A stretch of DNA of 64,000 nt from Quercus robur. Its lineage: Eukaryota; Streptophyta; Magnoliopsida; Fagales; Fagaceae. Below the pieces are notes generated by a model. That model did no database searches, was not told the DNA's origin, and saw only the letters and a program-made list of their open reading frames with translations. The stretch spans positions 39,697,854 to 39,761,853 of the forward strand of contig NC_065536.1 in NCBI RefSeq assembly GCF_932294415.1, in the 5' to 3' direction. Positions 1 through 13,304 of this stretch are shown here, piece by piece. Each line of letters begins with the position of its first letter. Within the stretch, counting starts at the first letter, position 1. A program made the position numbers and the translations under genes.

Positions 1-3000
1 TGTCGAGGTTTCATCAATTGAATCATCCTTGAACTTTACGAGAAGATTCCTGGAAATCCCATAGTATGACTTTATCTGAAGAAATACAGAACATCAGTAT
101 ATGGATTGACAAACCTAGATAGAAGTTTCTAAAAAGAATACTGCAGTGCAGAAAGTCTCAGGGACATTTGCACCAAACTATGTTGAAATGCCACAAATAG
201 CAATGTGTCATAACAAGTTTTCCCAAGAGATCAGCCCACCCAAAGGACATGTGTCCCTAACACAAGCACCATACGTAAATCATAATTGCTACCATATACC
301 ATGCTACCCATTGGAGCACTAACTGTTGTCACGTATACCATCACAATTTTTTTTACCACCCATCTAATAAGGATAAAAAAGTATTCAAGGTTCTTGAAGA
401 CCTAGAAGAGCTTCAGGTGGATAATGATTGGCAATCAAGTACTCTTTGATAATATAACTAATGTCTACCAATTGTGAAAAAAATTATATAATCCTGAAGG
501 AAACAGAAAAGACATCTATGAATACATAAGCTAAAATTCAACTGAAACATACTAATGGTTTAAAGCTTAACATACAAGCTTTCGAGTTTCTTCAGGTTTT
601 GGAACGAAATCTTCTCTTCCCTTAACTAAGTCCATGTACAAAGGAGGGAGTTGCTCAACTAGAGGAAGAACTTGCTTCATAATGGGTGGGCTAAGGTTTT
701 CTAATTGCTTTAAAGTCATCTCTGCCTGCAAGTATTTCATAAAAAAGAAAAGAAAAAAAAGAGATCAGTCATCTATCTAAGAATCATTAATGCCAAACAA
801 TGAAATATGTCTTGGTGCTTCTGCAAATCACTATACATCTTTTTCACAAGCTATTAGGAGTGCCAAAAGACAATTCTTAAGAGATAATACATGCATAAAA
901 ATGCACTCAAGACAGAGATGTGCACACAAGTACCTAAGGGAAAAGCCAAAATATTCATGAGGAGCATACATTAAATTTAAGTAGACTAGATAGATCCAAT
1001 CAGGATGATGGACAAAAACATTTACCGTTTATGCTGCCACCTCAAAACAATGGTTGATCAGAATCTCAGACTTAAGTTAAAAGGAAGATTTTCAAAACAT
1101 AAGAAACTTTATAAAGACCTGAAGATATGAGCTAAGACTGAGGGAAAAACAAAGATGCCATTGGGCAGCTTTGAAAGTTGGGCTACTAGTTGTACAAAGC
1201 TGAAGAATACTAGGAGGAAAGAGAAGAACAGGATGGATGGTGCTTGAAAATAATGTAATAATGGTTAAATTGTCCTCCTTACATTCATTAAGAATGAATA
1301 TATTTTGGTATTTTAAGTATTTGAAGAGATGCTGATAATAGAATTGAAATACAAGTTGTAAGAACCATGATTTGAGAAGAATACTAAAGATGAATTACCA
1401 AATGATATTAGGACTGGATACTAACCCCAAGGCGGATTGTTGGTGATGATGCAATTTGTGATAGTAGCGGTCCCATGCTTTGGGCCATTGGTACCAGAAC
1501 AGGTGAGAACAAAGGGACAGCTAAGCTTGCCTCCTGTGATATCAACAGAAAGATTTGTCAATTTCAAATGATTCATATCTGTTTTCAAAGGCAGACTAGA
1601 ATATGTAGAGTTCAACTTGTTTGCTACCAAAAGAAGAGAATTGAAGATGAAAAACATAAGAGAAAAGGATGGGATCTAATCTTAACCATGTCCAACCATG
1701 TAAGAAAATTAGTAAAGGAAGGGAATGAGAAGATTGTGTCAACCTGTCACTTCTAAAAGTACTCATATTTTGTGTGGATATGCGACCCTTTAAGTTTTCT
1801 CATCACATTACCTCACTTGTGAGGTGTGAACATTTGGTTGGGTCCAAACTCCAAAGAGAGAAGTTTACCTTTAATCATCTCACTAATCATGCATTACTTA
1901 AAATTTCAGAGGTCAAAATACCTTTTTTTTTTTTTTTCTTTTGACAAGTAGGTCAAAATACCTTGTTGTTGAATGCCATTAACACATTTCCACTTCTTTG
2001 AACAGCATATCTTGATCCTGATCAACAATTAAGTTGCCAATCTAATGAATTTTTTAAACTGAATCATTTGCAACCATAGAGGCAAATTGGAAGATTTTTG
2101 TAATACCAATCAAAAGGTGGATGACAGATCCCAAAGAATGTCCAATGCCAAAAGTAGGAAGATCTTGTATCTGCATTATTAAGAATTGTTATTTTTATAT
2201 ATTTATTTATTTTCAACGGTTCAAAAAATGCCTAGTTCTGCAAACAGCAACCAAACTCACTGTTTCTTGCAGAAACCGACAACACCTATCAAATTTGAAC
2301 TGGACCTCATCTGCAATATAGAAGTGATCAAATCCACTGGCATATGGAGTTGCAATCACCAATATACCCCTACATCACAAAGAAAAGGTTTTATGATTTT
2401 TATTTTTTTTAATTCGTTAACATAACTCTACAAGATTCCACTCGCGAAGGATCGCCTAGAGAATTAAAAAAGCATTCAATCTGTAGAACAGAACATCCAA
2501 GGGCCAAATCTAACTTTAATTTGAGAGAGAGAGAGAGAGAGAGAGAAGGTAGAATATGAGTAGACCTTAATAGCCCAAGAGAGAGATTTCAGCACAATAT
2601 TAAAATTTTATCTCACAAAATATGAAATTTAGAGAATATGGAATGGAATGTGTATAAAACAAAACAAAAATTGAAAAAGATATCTGCATGTAGAAGAACC
2701 ACACATCTATCAAAATGCATAACTAACAACCAAATCGTTTGATTATCTTTTAATAGTGTCTGAAAAAAGTGACTCACTTTTCTGAAAGCCGCTCAAGGAA
2801 CATACGGTAGGTAAGCTGAGGAGCAGCTCCAACAAATATACCACCAACAAAATGTACAACTGACTTGGGTGTTGAGTTTCTTGGTTTCAGAACCCATGCT
2901 CCCTGAGATATTATAATGAAAAATCTTTAACAATGCTACAGAGAATATCTTTCCAAAAAAAAAAAAAAAAAAAAAGATCTAAAGAGAAAAAAAAAATGTG

Positions 3001-3950
3001 ACTGCCAATTTGAGTTAGTATCAAACCAATGCTACACAATTGGGTGTAGGGTTTGTACTAGTACAAGATATATAAAAAGCCTTTAAATCTATGATATTTA
3101 ATATGTATTAATTCTTTAAACTCAACCCAACTCAATTAAGCCATGGTCACAACTGATCTAACTCCTTTGAGAGAGAGAGAGAGAGCTATTATGGCATAGT
3201 TTCGGTGTTGAAGCGAACATTGCACAAAATTAGAATAGAAATAATGGATCTTGTTATAATCTGTTTTTGAATTGCATAGAATTAATGGGAAATTTTCCAA
3301 AACCTTTAGCACAATGAAATATGGATATGGAGTTCACCACGAGTCAGACAAAACATTCCTGCATAAATTGCTTTCCATTTAATGGTGCAACAATAGTGAT
3401 GCATAGTATACTTTGGCCCTGCCTCTAAGATATAGATGCATAAAATTAGTAATCACGACACTGGGAGTGGGAGTGGGAGTAACTCCAATTGTATTGTTCA
3501 TATAACTGAAAATAAAATTTCAGCAAAGCATACCTCCACTTCACTCCAATCTCCAAAACCGCTCCAACCAGCTTGTGATTGCCTTACGGTCTCCGTAAGT
3601 AATCTGCAAATATACATACACAAAAGAAGAAAAACTAAGTTTATAGTTAGTTTCGAAGTGCAGAAAGAGAAAAAAGAGGCATAACCCACCCACCTCTCAA
3701 TATCGGAGTAAAGTTGAATTCCAGTTGGTTGTTGTTGTGGTGGTGGTGGTAATTGTTTATCATCAGAATTGTAATAGATTCTGGTTGGCCCTCTGCAACG
3801 ATTTCTGGAATTAAGGAGCAGTTGAAAAGTGCGATGACGGTTGTTGGAGAAGCTGAGGTTGATACTGGTACTTGTTGTTTTTGGGTTTTTAACATTAGCC
3901 TCAACAAGGTGGGGATGCCGGGGCCCTACAACTCCTAGACAAGAGGCCAT
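1..3950 (-). CDS. DUF1350 family alpha/beta-hydrolase-like protein, 3' end outside window
   Basis: Nine exons read from the minus strand: 3950-3694 (ATG at 3950), 3603-3534, 2902-2778, 2369-2261, 2170-2107, 2017-1962, 1533-1426, 725-576 and 75-1. All junctions are GT-AG and all phases agree. The protein has a basic, Ser-rich N-terminus of about 85 residues that could be a chloroplast transit peptide. The conserved DUF1350 body follows: GAWVLKPRNSTPKSVVHFVG, then ATPYASGFDHFY, then the lipase-like nucleophile elbow GHSLG, then EDFVPKPEETRKL near the end. DUF1350 proteins are mostly plant and cyanobacterial and of unknown activity; the GHSLG box suggests an alpha/beta-hydrolase fold. The last visible residues are DDSIDETST, so only a short tail is missing. 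The giant MULE begins 233 bp upstream of the ATG, so this gene's promoter is confined to that gap or lies within the transposon. Family call is firm; biochemical role unknown. Confidence 0.93.
2521..2546. repeat. (GA)n microsatellite in a DUF1350 intron
   Basis: About 12 GA units in the intron between the exons at 2369-2261 and 2902-2778. Similar short (GA)/(CT) runs occur at 3170-3184, 4018-4042 and 21113-21135. Confidence 0.9.
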
Positions 3951-4172
3951 CCCAAAAACACCCAGAAAGAAAAGAAAAGAGCTGACAAAAACACAAGTTC
4001 AAATTGAAAACCCAATCGCTCTCTCTCTCTCTCTCTCTCTCTTTTCCCCTAAATTAAATTAAAATCTATCTGTATCTGTACATTACAAGACAAGTAAGTA
4101 TTAGTAACGTAACTAACACTCTTTGCGCCCAACTCTTTCCCCCAATTCATATCAACTGTCTATTCAGTATAG

Positions 4173-4182
4173 ACTATAGGAG
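4173..4182. repeat. Left target-site duplication of the giant MULE
   Basis: The 10-mer ACTATAGGAG lies immediately before the left terminus. The identical 10-mer stands at 35905-35914 immediately after the right terminus. The flanking bases differ (g before the left copy, c before the right), so the match is exactly 10 bp. Nine to eleven bp is the size expected for Mutator-superfamily insertions. Confidence 0.8.
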
Positions 4183-4420
4183 GAACGAAATTGGAAAATA
4201 GGCCTAATTTCCCAACTATGTAGTTAATAGGTCCGGTTTTGAAAGAAATTGGGTTAGTAACATCTCGACTGTCAGACAGTCGATTTTAGGCCTTGTAAAT
4301 CGACTCTCACAGAGTCGGTTTTGGTTGTCCGTGACATCTGATGTGGCAAAATTGCCAGGTGGCAGCCATCTAAAAATCGACCATCAGAGAGTCGATTTCC
4401 ATGTTGGTGTCACGTGCCAT
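4183..4420 (+). repeat. Left terminal inverted repeat region with TCGA-core palindromes
   Basis: The terminal 107 bases recur almost unchanged at 15038-15145. Between about 4262 and 4405 are three imperfect palindromes built on TCGAC...GTCGA: TCGACTGTCAGACAGTCGAT, then TCGACTCTCACAGAGTCGG, then TCGACCATCAGAGAGTCGA. Related palindromes occur near 29390-29785 and at the right end. In Mutator elements the TIRs hold the promoter and transposase-binding sites, so these are candidate binding sites and the upstream region of the PMD gene. Confidence 0.7.
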
Positions 4421-4519
4421 TGACGTGGACTGACGTGGAGCACGACCTGGAAACCGAGTGTGTGAAGGTCGATTTCTAATAGGATATTTTTGAATTTAAG
4501 GCTCTCTTTCAGTCGCCCA

Positions 4520-4790
4520 GCCACTCACTCTCCCTCATCAGTCAAACGCCTCTACAGACTCTCGCTCACCCTCACTCACCCTCTCCTTCTCTCACTCTCT
4601 CAGCGTCACCGTCACCGTCGCCGACGCCGGCCCCAACCCACTCACCCACCCACCACTCACTCTCCCTCATCAGTGAAACGCCTCACTCACCCTCTCAGCA
4701 AACCGACACTGTCAGTCACCCTCTCCTCCTCTCACTCTCTCAGCGTCACCGTCGCCGACGCCGGCCCCAACCCACTCACCCTCTTAGCCT
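4520..4790 (+). repeat. Tandem duplication in the PMD 5' leader
   Basis: A CT/CG-rich block (CACTCACTCTCCCTCATCAG through CGCCGACGCCGGCCCCAACC) occurs at about 4521-4645 and again at about 4656-4780 with small indels. It lies between the left TIR and a GT donor at 4859 (AAAAAAAG|GTGAGT), and reads as a duplicated untranslated first exon. A long ORF here (4490-5017) runs into a T tract and has no protein-like composition. Confidence 0.7.
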
Positions 4791-4884
4791 CACCGACCCA
4801 GCCTCAGTCACTCTCTCGCTCACCTACGCGGTATCTGAAAGAAATAGAAGAAAAAAAGGTGAGTCAGTTCGTTTTGTTTGTTTG

Positions 4885-4890
<6 letters not shown>

Positions 4891-4937
<47 letters not shown>
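4891..4937. repeat. Poly-T tract of 47 bases in the probable 5'UTR intron
   Basis: An uninterrupted run of T. It lies in the inferred 5'UTR intron (donor at 4859, acceptor ...TGTGCAG at 5443, one base before the PMD ATG). Confidence 0.9.
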
Positions 4938-4938
<1 letters not shown>

Positions 4939-5444
4939 TATAAGAAGCATTCTTCTTCATTCCCAGATTGTTGCTTCAATTCGTTCCCATTTTTCAAGTA
5001 TGCCATTTCTCACTTAGTTTTTTAGATTCGAATTTTATGTTCTTAAGACAAATTTCGAAGACCCATTTAGATAACATCAGTATTTTTTTATTTCTTTTTG
5101 TTTGAGTATATTATTGTGATGAAGGAGGACAAAAAAATGGCATGACATGTGGTGTAGCTTTGAAGGGGATGAATTTGGGTATTTGATTGCAGATAACACA
5201 CATGCATCAGATTCATCTGAGATATGTGTTAAATCTTGTCTCCTGTAAAATGTATCCAATGGTTATGTATATTTAGTAGATTTTCTGCAATGTCTTATGA
5301 TAAGTTCACGGATACATTATATGCTGGTTTATATTTTGTATTTTGTGGTTTCATTGTGTATTATTATTGACAATATGTTTTAGGTTGTTTTTGTTTTTGT
5401 TTTCAATAATGTCTAGTACTAATTGCTTATCATTTTTGTGCAGT

Positions 5445-8400
5445 ATGGCTGCTGCAAATGCTGGAGAGATTAACCATGCGCAGCCTGGCCCCATTGACAC
5501 GTCAGTGTTGACGTTGCAGCTCAACCATCGATCAGAAGCCATTTGGAATGGGCAGGTAAAACACACCACTAAAGATTTCACTTTTTTTTGTGTGTGGTGA
5601 ATTTTGTTTTTTGAACCTGGACTTTAGTTTGTTTCTAAGTCTTTTCTTTCTATGAATATTACATGTTTATTTAGAAAAAACGAATCATAGGCTGTTGCTC
5701 TTGTTATATTGTTTTATTGATGGCTAGTGAATTGTAAGTAATAGTTTCTCAGTTTATTAATTTCTAGAAGGGAGTTACTACATGTAAGACCCGACGCTCT
5801 AGACCAATCAAACATGAGTTCAAATTAGCAATGATTCCAACTAGACCTTTAATTATTCTGAATCTTAAAAAATACGACTATCTTAGTCCTTCCACCATAG
5901 CCACATCAAACATAACGGGAAAAGTTACAAATATTTGATAAGTGCTCCCTGAACTAATTCCTCCAAGTGAACAAGAGATCAACTACCCTTCTTGGTAACA
6001 CCCATTAAATCCCAAATGCTCTAAATACTAGATCCATAAAGCATATGCAATATCACTAGGGATCAACAAATGATCTACCGTCTCCCCACTACACTGGCAC
6101 ATGTAACACCAACCAGCTAAGTAGAAACCTCGCTCGATGAGATTATCACAAGTAAAAAATCTTCCCCCAAAGAGATTAATTAAATTCAGCATTTCTTATT
6201 TGTTCAAGCTTTTGGTGCTAGTGATAGTTTATCATGATATAGATACTCTACCAGGCACTTCTTGCCTAGGTTTATATAGCATCAAACCATACAGAGTCTA
6301 GCAACAAAATTTTGGGTATTCTACTCTTCTTTGCAATGAGTTTTGAATATTTAGACAAAAAATGCGGCATGTAATAGATACATAAGTTGAGCTTTTTCTG
6401 ATGAGGTGACTAGTAGCTAGGACTGATATTGGGTCGGTTCGGGTCGGGTTTACTATGACCCGAAACCCGACCCGACAGAAATCGGGGTTGTCTGTGGGTG
6501 AGTCAGAGAGAACAGGTTGTGGGGTCCTAGTGGAACATTACCCCGGTGGTGAACTGAGATATCCTTTTCTTGACGGTGGGTGGGGTGGGGTGGGTGGGGA
6601 CAACCCACAATAGTTTAATGTGGATAGAGTAGAATGGGTTTTTGATAAGCTCACAAATTTTTGTTGGCAATTTTCTGTATTGGCTCAAATTTTGGAAAGA
6701 TTTGTGAACAATGTTTTGGAAATTTATAGCATTCAATTACCAAAAATTATGGATTCAAGTTAGTTTAATCGTTAAATTAACTGTACAAAAAAGAGACTAA
6801 TGGTTGTGATTCAAGTTTTAGAGAAAGAAGTTAACTACCAAAACTGAAAATTCATTTCCAAAGAATCAAAAATGCTAATATATTCGGTACAATAATTAGG
6901 TTGTTTTGTAAATTTGTTTGATGATGGCTTGCGTAAAGAGAAATATATTTTTATAACGATTTTACAACAAATTCTAGGTGGTAAGTCCTATTAACTATTA
7001 TAGGTAAGTGAAAAAAATTTTCAATGGTTGACAAAAGCTAGTACCAGCTTGTCATTTATAATTTGTTGTAAAATCGTTGTAAAAGTGTTATAGACGCAAT
7101 ATTATTCTCGTGTAAAAGCCGGTTTTGTACTATTATTAGGTTGTTTTGTGGGCAGCTTTGGCGTCTAGGTACTTCTCTTCCCTTGTTGGAATCAACTTCT
7201 AAAATTCTATTTTTCGATTTGCCAGGAATGATTTTTCAATTAGTAGATTTTTTTTTTTCCTTTCTGTTTTCACCTAACTATTTTCATCCATCAGCTGAAA
7301 AGGGACCAAACTATGCACAAAATTTAACTAACAAATGGTATTACATTAACTTAAATTAATGTCGTTGAAAATTACATGTAAGTGAATCTAACAAACAAAT
7401 TATTTATACTGTGTTCTATGGGATGTGAGTGACAGTGGATAGAGAAACCACATATTGTAGCATGCTGGTATGCTTGTATGAATTATAGAATGTCTTTTAA
7501 TAAGCAAATATATAGTTTTATAAAAATTTATTTAAAAAAAAATAGCAAAAATATATAGATACATAGAGAACATATTGTGGGCATATAAATATATATTAAA
7601 AGGCAACACAGCATGGACCTTGCAGATGTGAAAAGTGTCCAAAAAATATGTGATAATTGTTGAAGCAGTAGATCTTTTCATTAATGCTATACTTCCTCTC
7701 CCATAAAGTATAAAAGATGCATTTAATTTTTGCCGCCAAATTAGTTCAGCTTAGCAATGCAATTGACTTTAGCACAGCCCTTTTTGCATCTTTATTTCAA
7801 TGCGTTTCATTACTTACATCATCAATACCTAATTTCATGATTTTGAGGTGTCAAGAAAGTTAGGCCGTAGAAGGACTGATAGAACTAGACCCCACCCCTA
7901 GATTCCCAATAAACCATCACCATAAAATTTTGACAAAAAAAAAATCACCATAAAATGAAACTCAAGTGGAGAACCGTAATTAAACATTCAAATATTTCAT
8001 GTATGGCCATCATAGTATTTCATTGGCATGGCACTGTATAATCGAAAGCATCAGATAAAATTACAAAAATCTATAACAAAAATAAATCCTGGTGTTCTAT
8101 AGACCTTTTATATGACACCTATCATCTTCAATTCCAGTACTAAGAAATAACGAGTACAAACAATGAAAAGCGTGTCTACCAAAAAAAAAAAAAAAAAAAA
8201 AAAGCAAAAATACCATTTTGGTCCATACATTTTAATGTCAAATTTAATTTTGTTCATACATTTTGGTAGCAATCAATTTGGTCAATGTTATTTTCAATTT
8301 ACAGTCAATTTGGTCATTACCGTTAATTTACTAACGAAAAATGTCTATGTGGCAAACGGCCTGGACAGTTGTCAAAGTTGGTGCTAACGTGGCTACTAAA

Positions 8401-11400
8401 ATAGTAATTAAAATGCCATGTCAGCATCTAAATTAAAAATAAGAAAAAAAATTAATTTCTCCAAAAAAAAATTTATGATAGAAAATAATGCTTGGAAATC
8501 ACAACCAAGAACACACAGAATACCTTCTCTACAAACCCAGCCAAAACCCAGAAATTTAACTCATACATTGAAACTCTCTTTACCAGAAATATCATTTGTA
8601 AACCCAAAACAAAGAAATAAGAAAACCCACAGAAATAGTCATTCAAAAAAAAAACCTAAACCATCCATATGCTCAAAGAATACCAAGCAGACCCAAGAAC
8701 TTAGGGCCTGTTTGGCAGCCCTACTCAAACACAAAACTACAAATTTTAAACAACATAACACACATTTTCACACACTTTTTCATCTACATGTATATCAAAA
8801 ACACTCAAACAATATTACTTAAACTAACTCACCAAACAGGCCTTAAAGTCTCCAACAACATAGATTTCTTACAAATTAAACAAAACCCCCACTTCTTAAA
8901 CCGACCACAAATCAAAGATTTCTCACAACTAAAACAAAACCCAACCATTATATCAACCAAAATGAAGAATTAGATTAAAAAGGAAATTTAAATACAAAAT
9001 GGGTTTCGGCCATAGATGAGAAAAACAAGATAAAAAAATTAAAAAGAAACAAAAAGAGAAGCAGAGAGATGAGGAGCTGTGGCCACAGCTGGTGGTGGCG
9101 CAGTCGTGAGACCATTGTCTGTTATGGTGGGTCTTCTAGAGAGACCAGCCATGGCTGAGCTCACAAACCTGAACCTGATTGGTTTGGAATCTGAGTTGTG
9201 TTTGGTTGCAAAGAAAGTGCAAGAAAATTTGGCGAAATTTTTTATTTTATTTTTTTGTTGTGATTTTTTATTAAAAAAAATTGATGTGGCTTTTTTAAAT
9301 AATAATTAAATTTATTTTTATTGTTTTGCTAGCCATGTATGTTGCCAGCTGTGCAAGCAATTAGCCACGTAGGCATTTCTATTAATGAATTAACAGTAAG
9401 GACCAAATTGACTTTAAGTTGAAAATAACTGAAACTAAATTGACTGCTATTAAAATATAAGAACCAAATTGACTATAACCTCAAAATATAGAGACTAAAA
9501 TAGTGTTTTCGCCAAAAAAAAAAAAAAAAATGGCGGTTTACTGAGTTAGAATGGAAATATCAGTTTCATGGGTTCAACCGGCATTTAAGTTCTTCGACCA
9601 GTCTACTTCTAGGAATTTTATCGTCTTTAGCAGCCTCAACGTCTTTTAATACAACAATCCCTTCATTCATTTCCCGTTCGCCCACAATAACCATCCATGG
9701 GATCCTCGACTCTCTAGCACGGTCAATGTGCTTCATCACCCTTTTATTAACAAAATATTCGGCTTTCACTTTGGCATTCCACAGCTCACTTACCAGCTCT
9801 GCAGCTTGAATCAAGTCATCCCCCACTATACTAACTAGGACTTCAGTCTTTGTTGCACGTGGTGCCTGCCAAAACACCCAAAAGGAATGAAAGAACTCAT
9901 CAGCCTCACCACCAGGGTGCTAGATTATTATTAAACTTTGAGTTGCTAGTCAAAAATATTAGAAAGTCGAGGATCATATAGGTATATTATTAAGTATTAT
10001 TATTACCTGGCTCTGGTCTTTCTGTAGCTGCTCCATTATAGCAAATACCCGCTCGATTCCAAGACTAACCCAACTGCTGGAACCTGCTTCGCACCAAACA
10101 TACCAATAAGGTTGTCATAACGTCCACCAGCAGCAATTGAACCAACCTGAGGACGTCCACAAGCAAATCACATCATCAGTACTTAAAAGTTAAAACACAA
10201 TCACACATTTTCCTGGAAACACATGAAGCAAATGAAATGCAGCAATTACTAGATCACACAAGGTTTTTGTTTTGTTTTTTTCAATAACAAGATGACATAA
10301 GAATTATTACTTGCAATGATATCTGTGAGGAGTAGGGGGAATAAGGTCATATTCTTCCATCTTTTTGTTTCAATACCAATTCAGCCACACTCATTAATCC
10401 AACTGGGAAATTTCAGAGAGTGCAGCCCTCATCCTGACAAACCGTTTCCAGAAATTTTACGTTGGCTTTTTTCTATTTTAGAGGTGGGTGGGGGGGGGGG
10501 GGGGGGGGGAGGTGCAATTTTAATGCATACACCCATTATTGAAAATGAACTGAAAAATGAAATTTTCAAATTTATATTTTACATCATTTCTGATGTTAGC
10601 TATGGATTTTTGTTTACTCATCTCCACTACCAAGGCAGAACTTAGTAACTTTCTTTCCTCCCTCTATTCTACATGATGAAAATTTAAATCCACCCAAAAA
10701 GAATTATGAAATATTAATTATTGACATTCCCTTTTAATGTCAACTCTGAGACTTAAAAATTTCAAGTTTCTCAACTTTATTTTTCACATTTCATAAAAAC
10801 TGACATTTTTTTGAATAAGTTCATAAAGACTTTTTCATTTCATGATTCAATTTTTCTCTTTCCTTTCCACAATCCTTTTCCAACCTCCTCCTTCATCACA
10901 GTTGTCACCCCACAACACTCGTGTAAACAAAAACAGTAACATGAAGCTTTTTTATGGAGAAATCATCTTTCCTACCCCCAGAAATTAGACAACACAAGTA
11001 AATGGCTGAAATAATCAAAACTCTAGAGACTGAAAATAATCCATGTCATAGAACTATATGATTGTCACAGGATCATAAAATACAGAGGAGTAAAGACAAA
11101 GCAAATTAAGAACAATAATTCATAAGCTTCTACAGCAGCACTAGGATCTTTAAACATCAGATATAAATGGACATACAACATTACTGCCATCCAAACTTCG
11201 TCACACAAGTTTCAATAATAAAGAAAAAAAAGAATTGAGAAAAGACAGCTATTCGAGAGGATTACCAATGACCTACTATCATGAAAAGCTAACATACAAT
11301 GCCACCAATACAAAACCAGCCACACATATACCAACAGCAATCTGATAGGATGGACTGCGTTGTTCAAGCGTGCTCTTTAAATTAGAGCATAGGCACATAT

Positions 11401-13264
11401 CACTGCCATGTCGAATTATCACAATAATTCAATGTCCACTTGTTCTTCTAGAGTTTTGGGCAGTCAATTTTACCAGTTCAGATCACAACTAATATGATAA
11501 TAAACCATTTAAAAAAAAAAAAAAATTCTTCCAGTTCAATAAGTGAAAAGATCCTTGGGCATCATTATAGGAGGATCAGCTATTAAAGTGTCACCAATAA
11601 TAATATGGATTCACAAGGAAGAAAAAAAAATGAAATGAAAAATAAGGATTCTTCTTAAAAAATTACCTGTGCACCACCTTTAAAAACAGCCTCAAATATG
11701 ACTCCAGTATAATAATCAAGGCCTCTGGCAAGACTCAAGTCAAAAACCACTTTGTCAATACACTTTGACACTTCAAGAGCTTTAAATAAAATCTCTAGGT
11801 CATTCAGTGCATCAACAGATCCATTGTGTCCTAAGAACTTGCTGCCCTGCTGCTTAAGCTTAGATAATAGTTCCAAAGGGTGTCCCCTTTTCTTCACAAA
11901 AGTGCCAATTTCATCTGCTGTCTGAACAGATAAGCCCTTCTCCTCCACCTAACAATAATTAACAAGAAATATATAACCAAACATACTAAAATTTATGCAA
12001 TGATATAAATGGAATACACAATTAAAATATTAATCCAACATTTCATTTATAAATATTATTGCAAAGAGAAAAGCTCAAGTAAAAAGAATGTATATGCAAG
12101 CTTCCCTATAAAATTACAATAGAGTAAAAATTAGGCTCTAAATTACTAATCCAACATATTTACAAAAAGATGATCACAGAATTATCCTTATATTAATGAA
12201 ATGCTAACAAGTAGATAGGCTATTGCTCCTATTAATAATAACCAAGTAAGACAACACTATTTGCATACAAGTGTTCTTACCATTTCCTTTTTTATCTGCT
12301 CAAAAGGTTGTTTATCTAACTTGTCAATACTTGAACATATGGTTCTGAATTTTTGCGGTGGCACTCCACATATGTCCAACATTCCATCAAGTAACTTCCG
12401 ATGATTCAATTTTATCTGTAGAAGAAAAGGAAATTAATTAAAATAATAATTATTATTATTATAGAACACACTTTGAAGAAGGTCTTTATCACAAAATCAA
12501 TAAATCAATTCATTTGAATTAGGCCTTCCTCATTTGCTCATTCTTCATCAAATCATATGTATCGATTGTCTTATACCATAATATGTGATGAAACATATTG
12601 AATTAGCACCGTTGACCAGGTAATGGTTCCAACTTCCAAGACAAACTCAGTGACATTGCTGCCATCAGATGGCAATAAATAGCATCTATGAGGATAGGAG
12701 GCATGCATCCAATACAAGTGTCACATGCATAACAAGTCAATACTAATATCAAAGACAAAATATAGTATAATATATAATCCATAACAAATTTAAATGTCAA
12801 ACTTTCTATTAACAAGGATAGGTGGGTAAAAGAAATGAGGTTACCTCATAATCTCCAATTTGCAGTTCATCAAGCAGTTCTGTCAAAATTTTAACAATCT
12901 CAAAATCTGGTCCCATTTTTTCATATTGGCCTGCAATGTCTAAATCGCACTGGTAAAATTCACGGTATCTTCCCTTAGATGGGTTGTCCCTCCTGTAAAC
13001 CTTAGCTATCTGGTACCTTTTAAATGATGTGAGACCATTCATAGCCACATACCTAGCAAATGGTACAGTTAAGTCGTATCTCAAAGAACAAAGTTCTCCA
13101 CCCTGCCAACAGATTGAACATAAAATTACATCACTGTGAGTAAATATGAAATGGTGTAACTAAATTCCTTTGATAAGTACAGCAAACAATAATAAATTAC
13201 AGGTTAGTTGGGGAAAAAAAGAAAACAGTCCTTATATCCTTATATAAGTCTTCTTTGGATGAAA

Positions 13265-13304
<40 letters not shown>

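Noticed and set aside
4490-5017. 175-codon ORF on the plus strand before the PMD gene
   Set aside because: It covers the duplicated CT-rich leader and a poly-T tract (poly-Phe), has no ATG-supported protein-like sequence, and a GT donor at 4859 fits a 5'UTR exon.
9079-9309. 76-codon ORF as a gene
   Set aside because: Inside a TIR element, no domain, ends in a poly-Phe/Lys low-complexity stretch.
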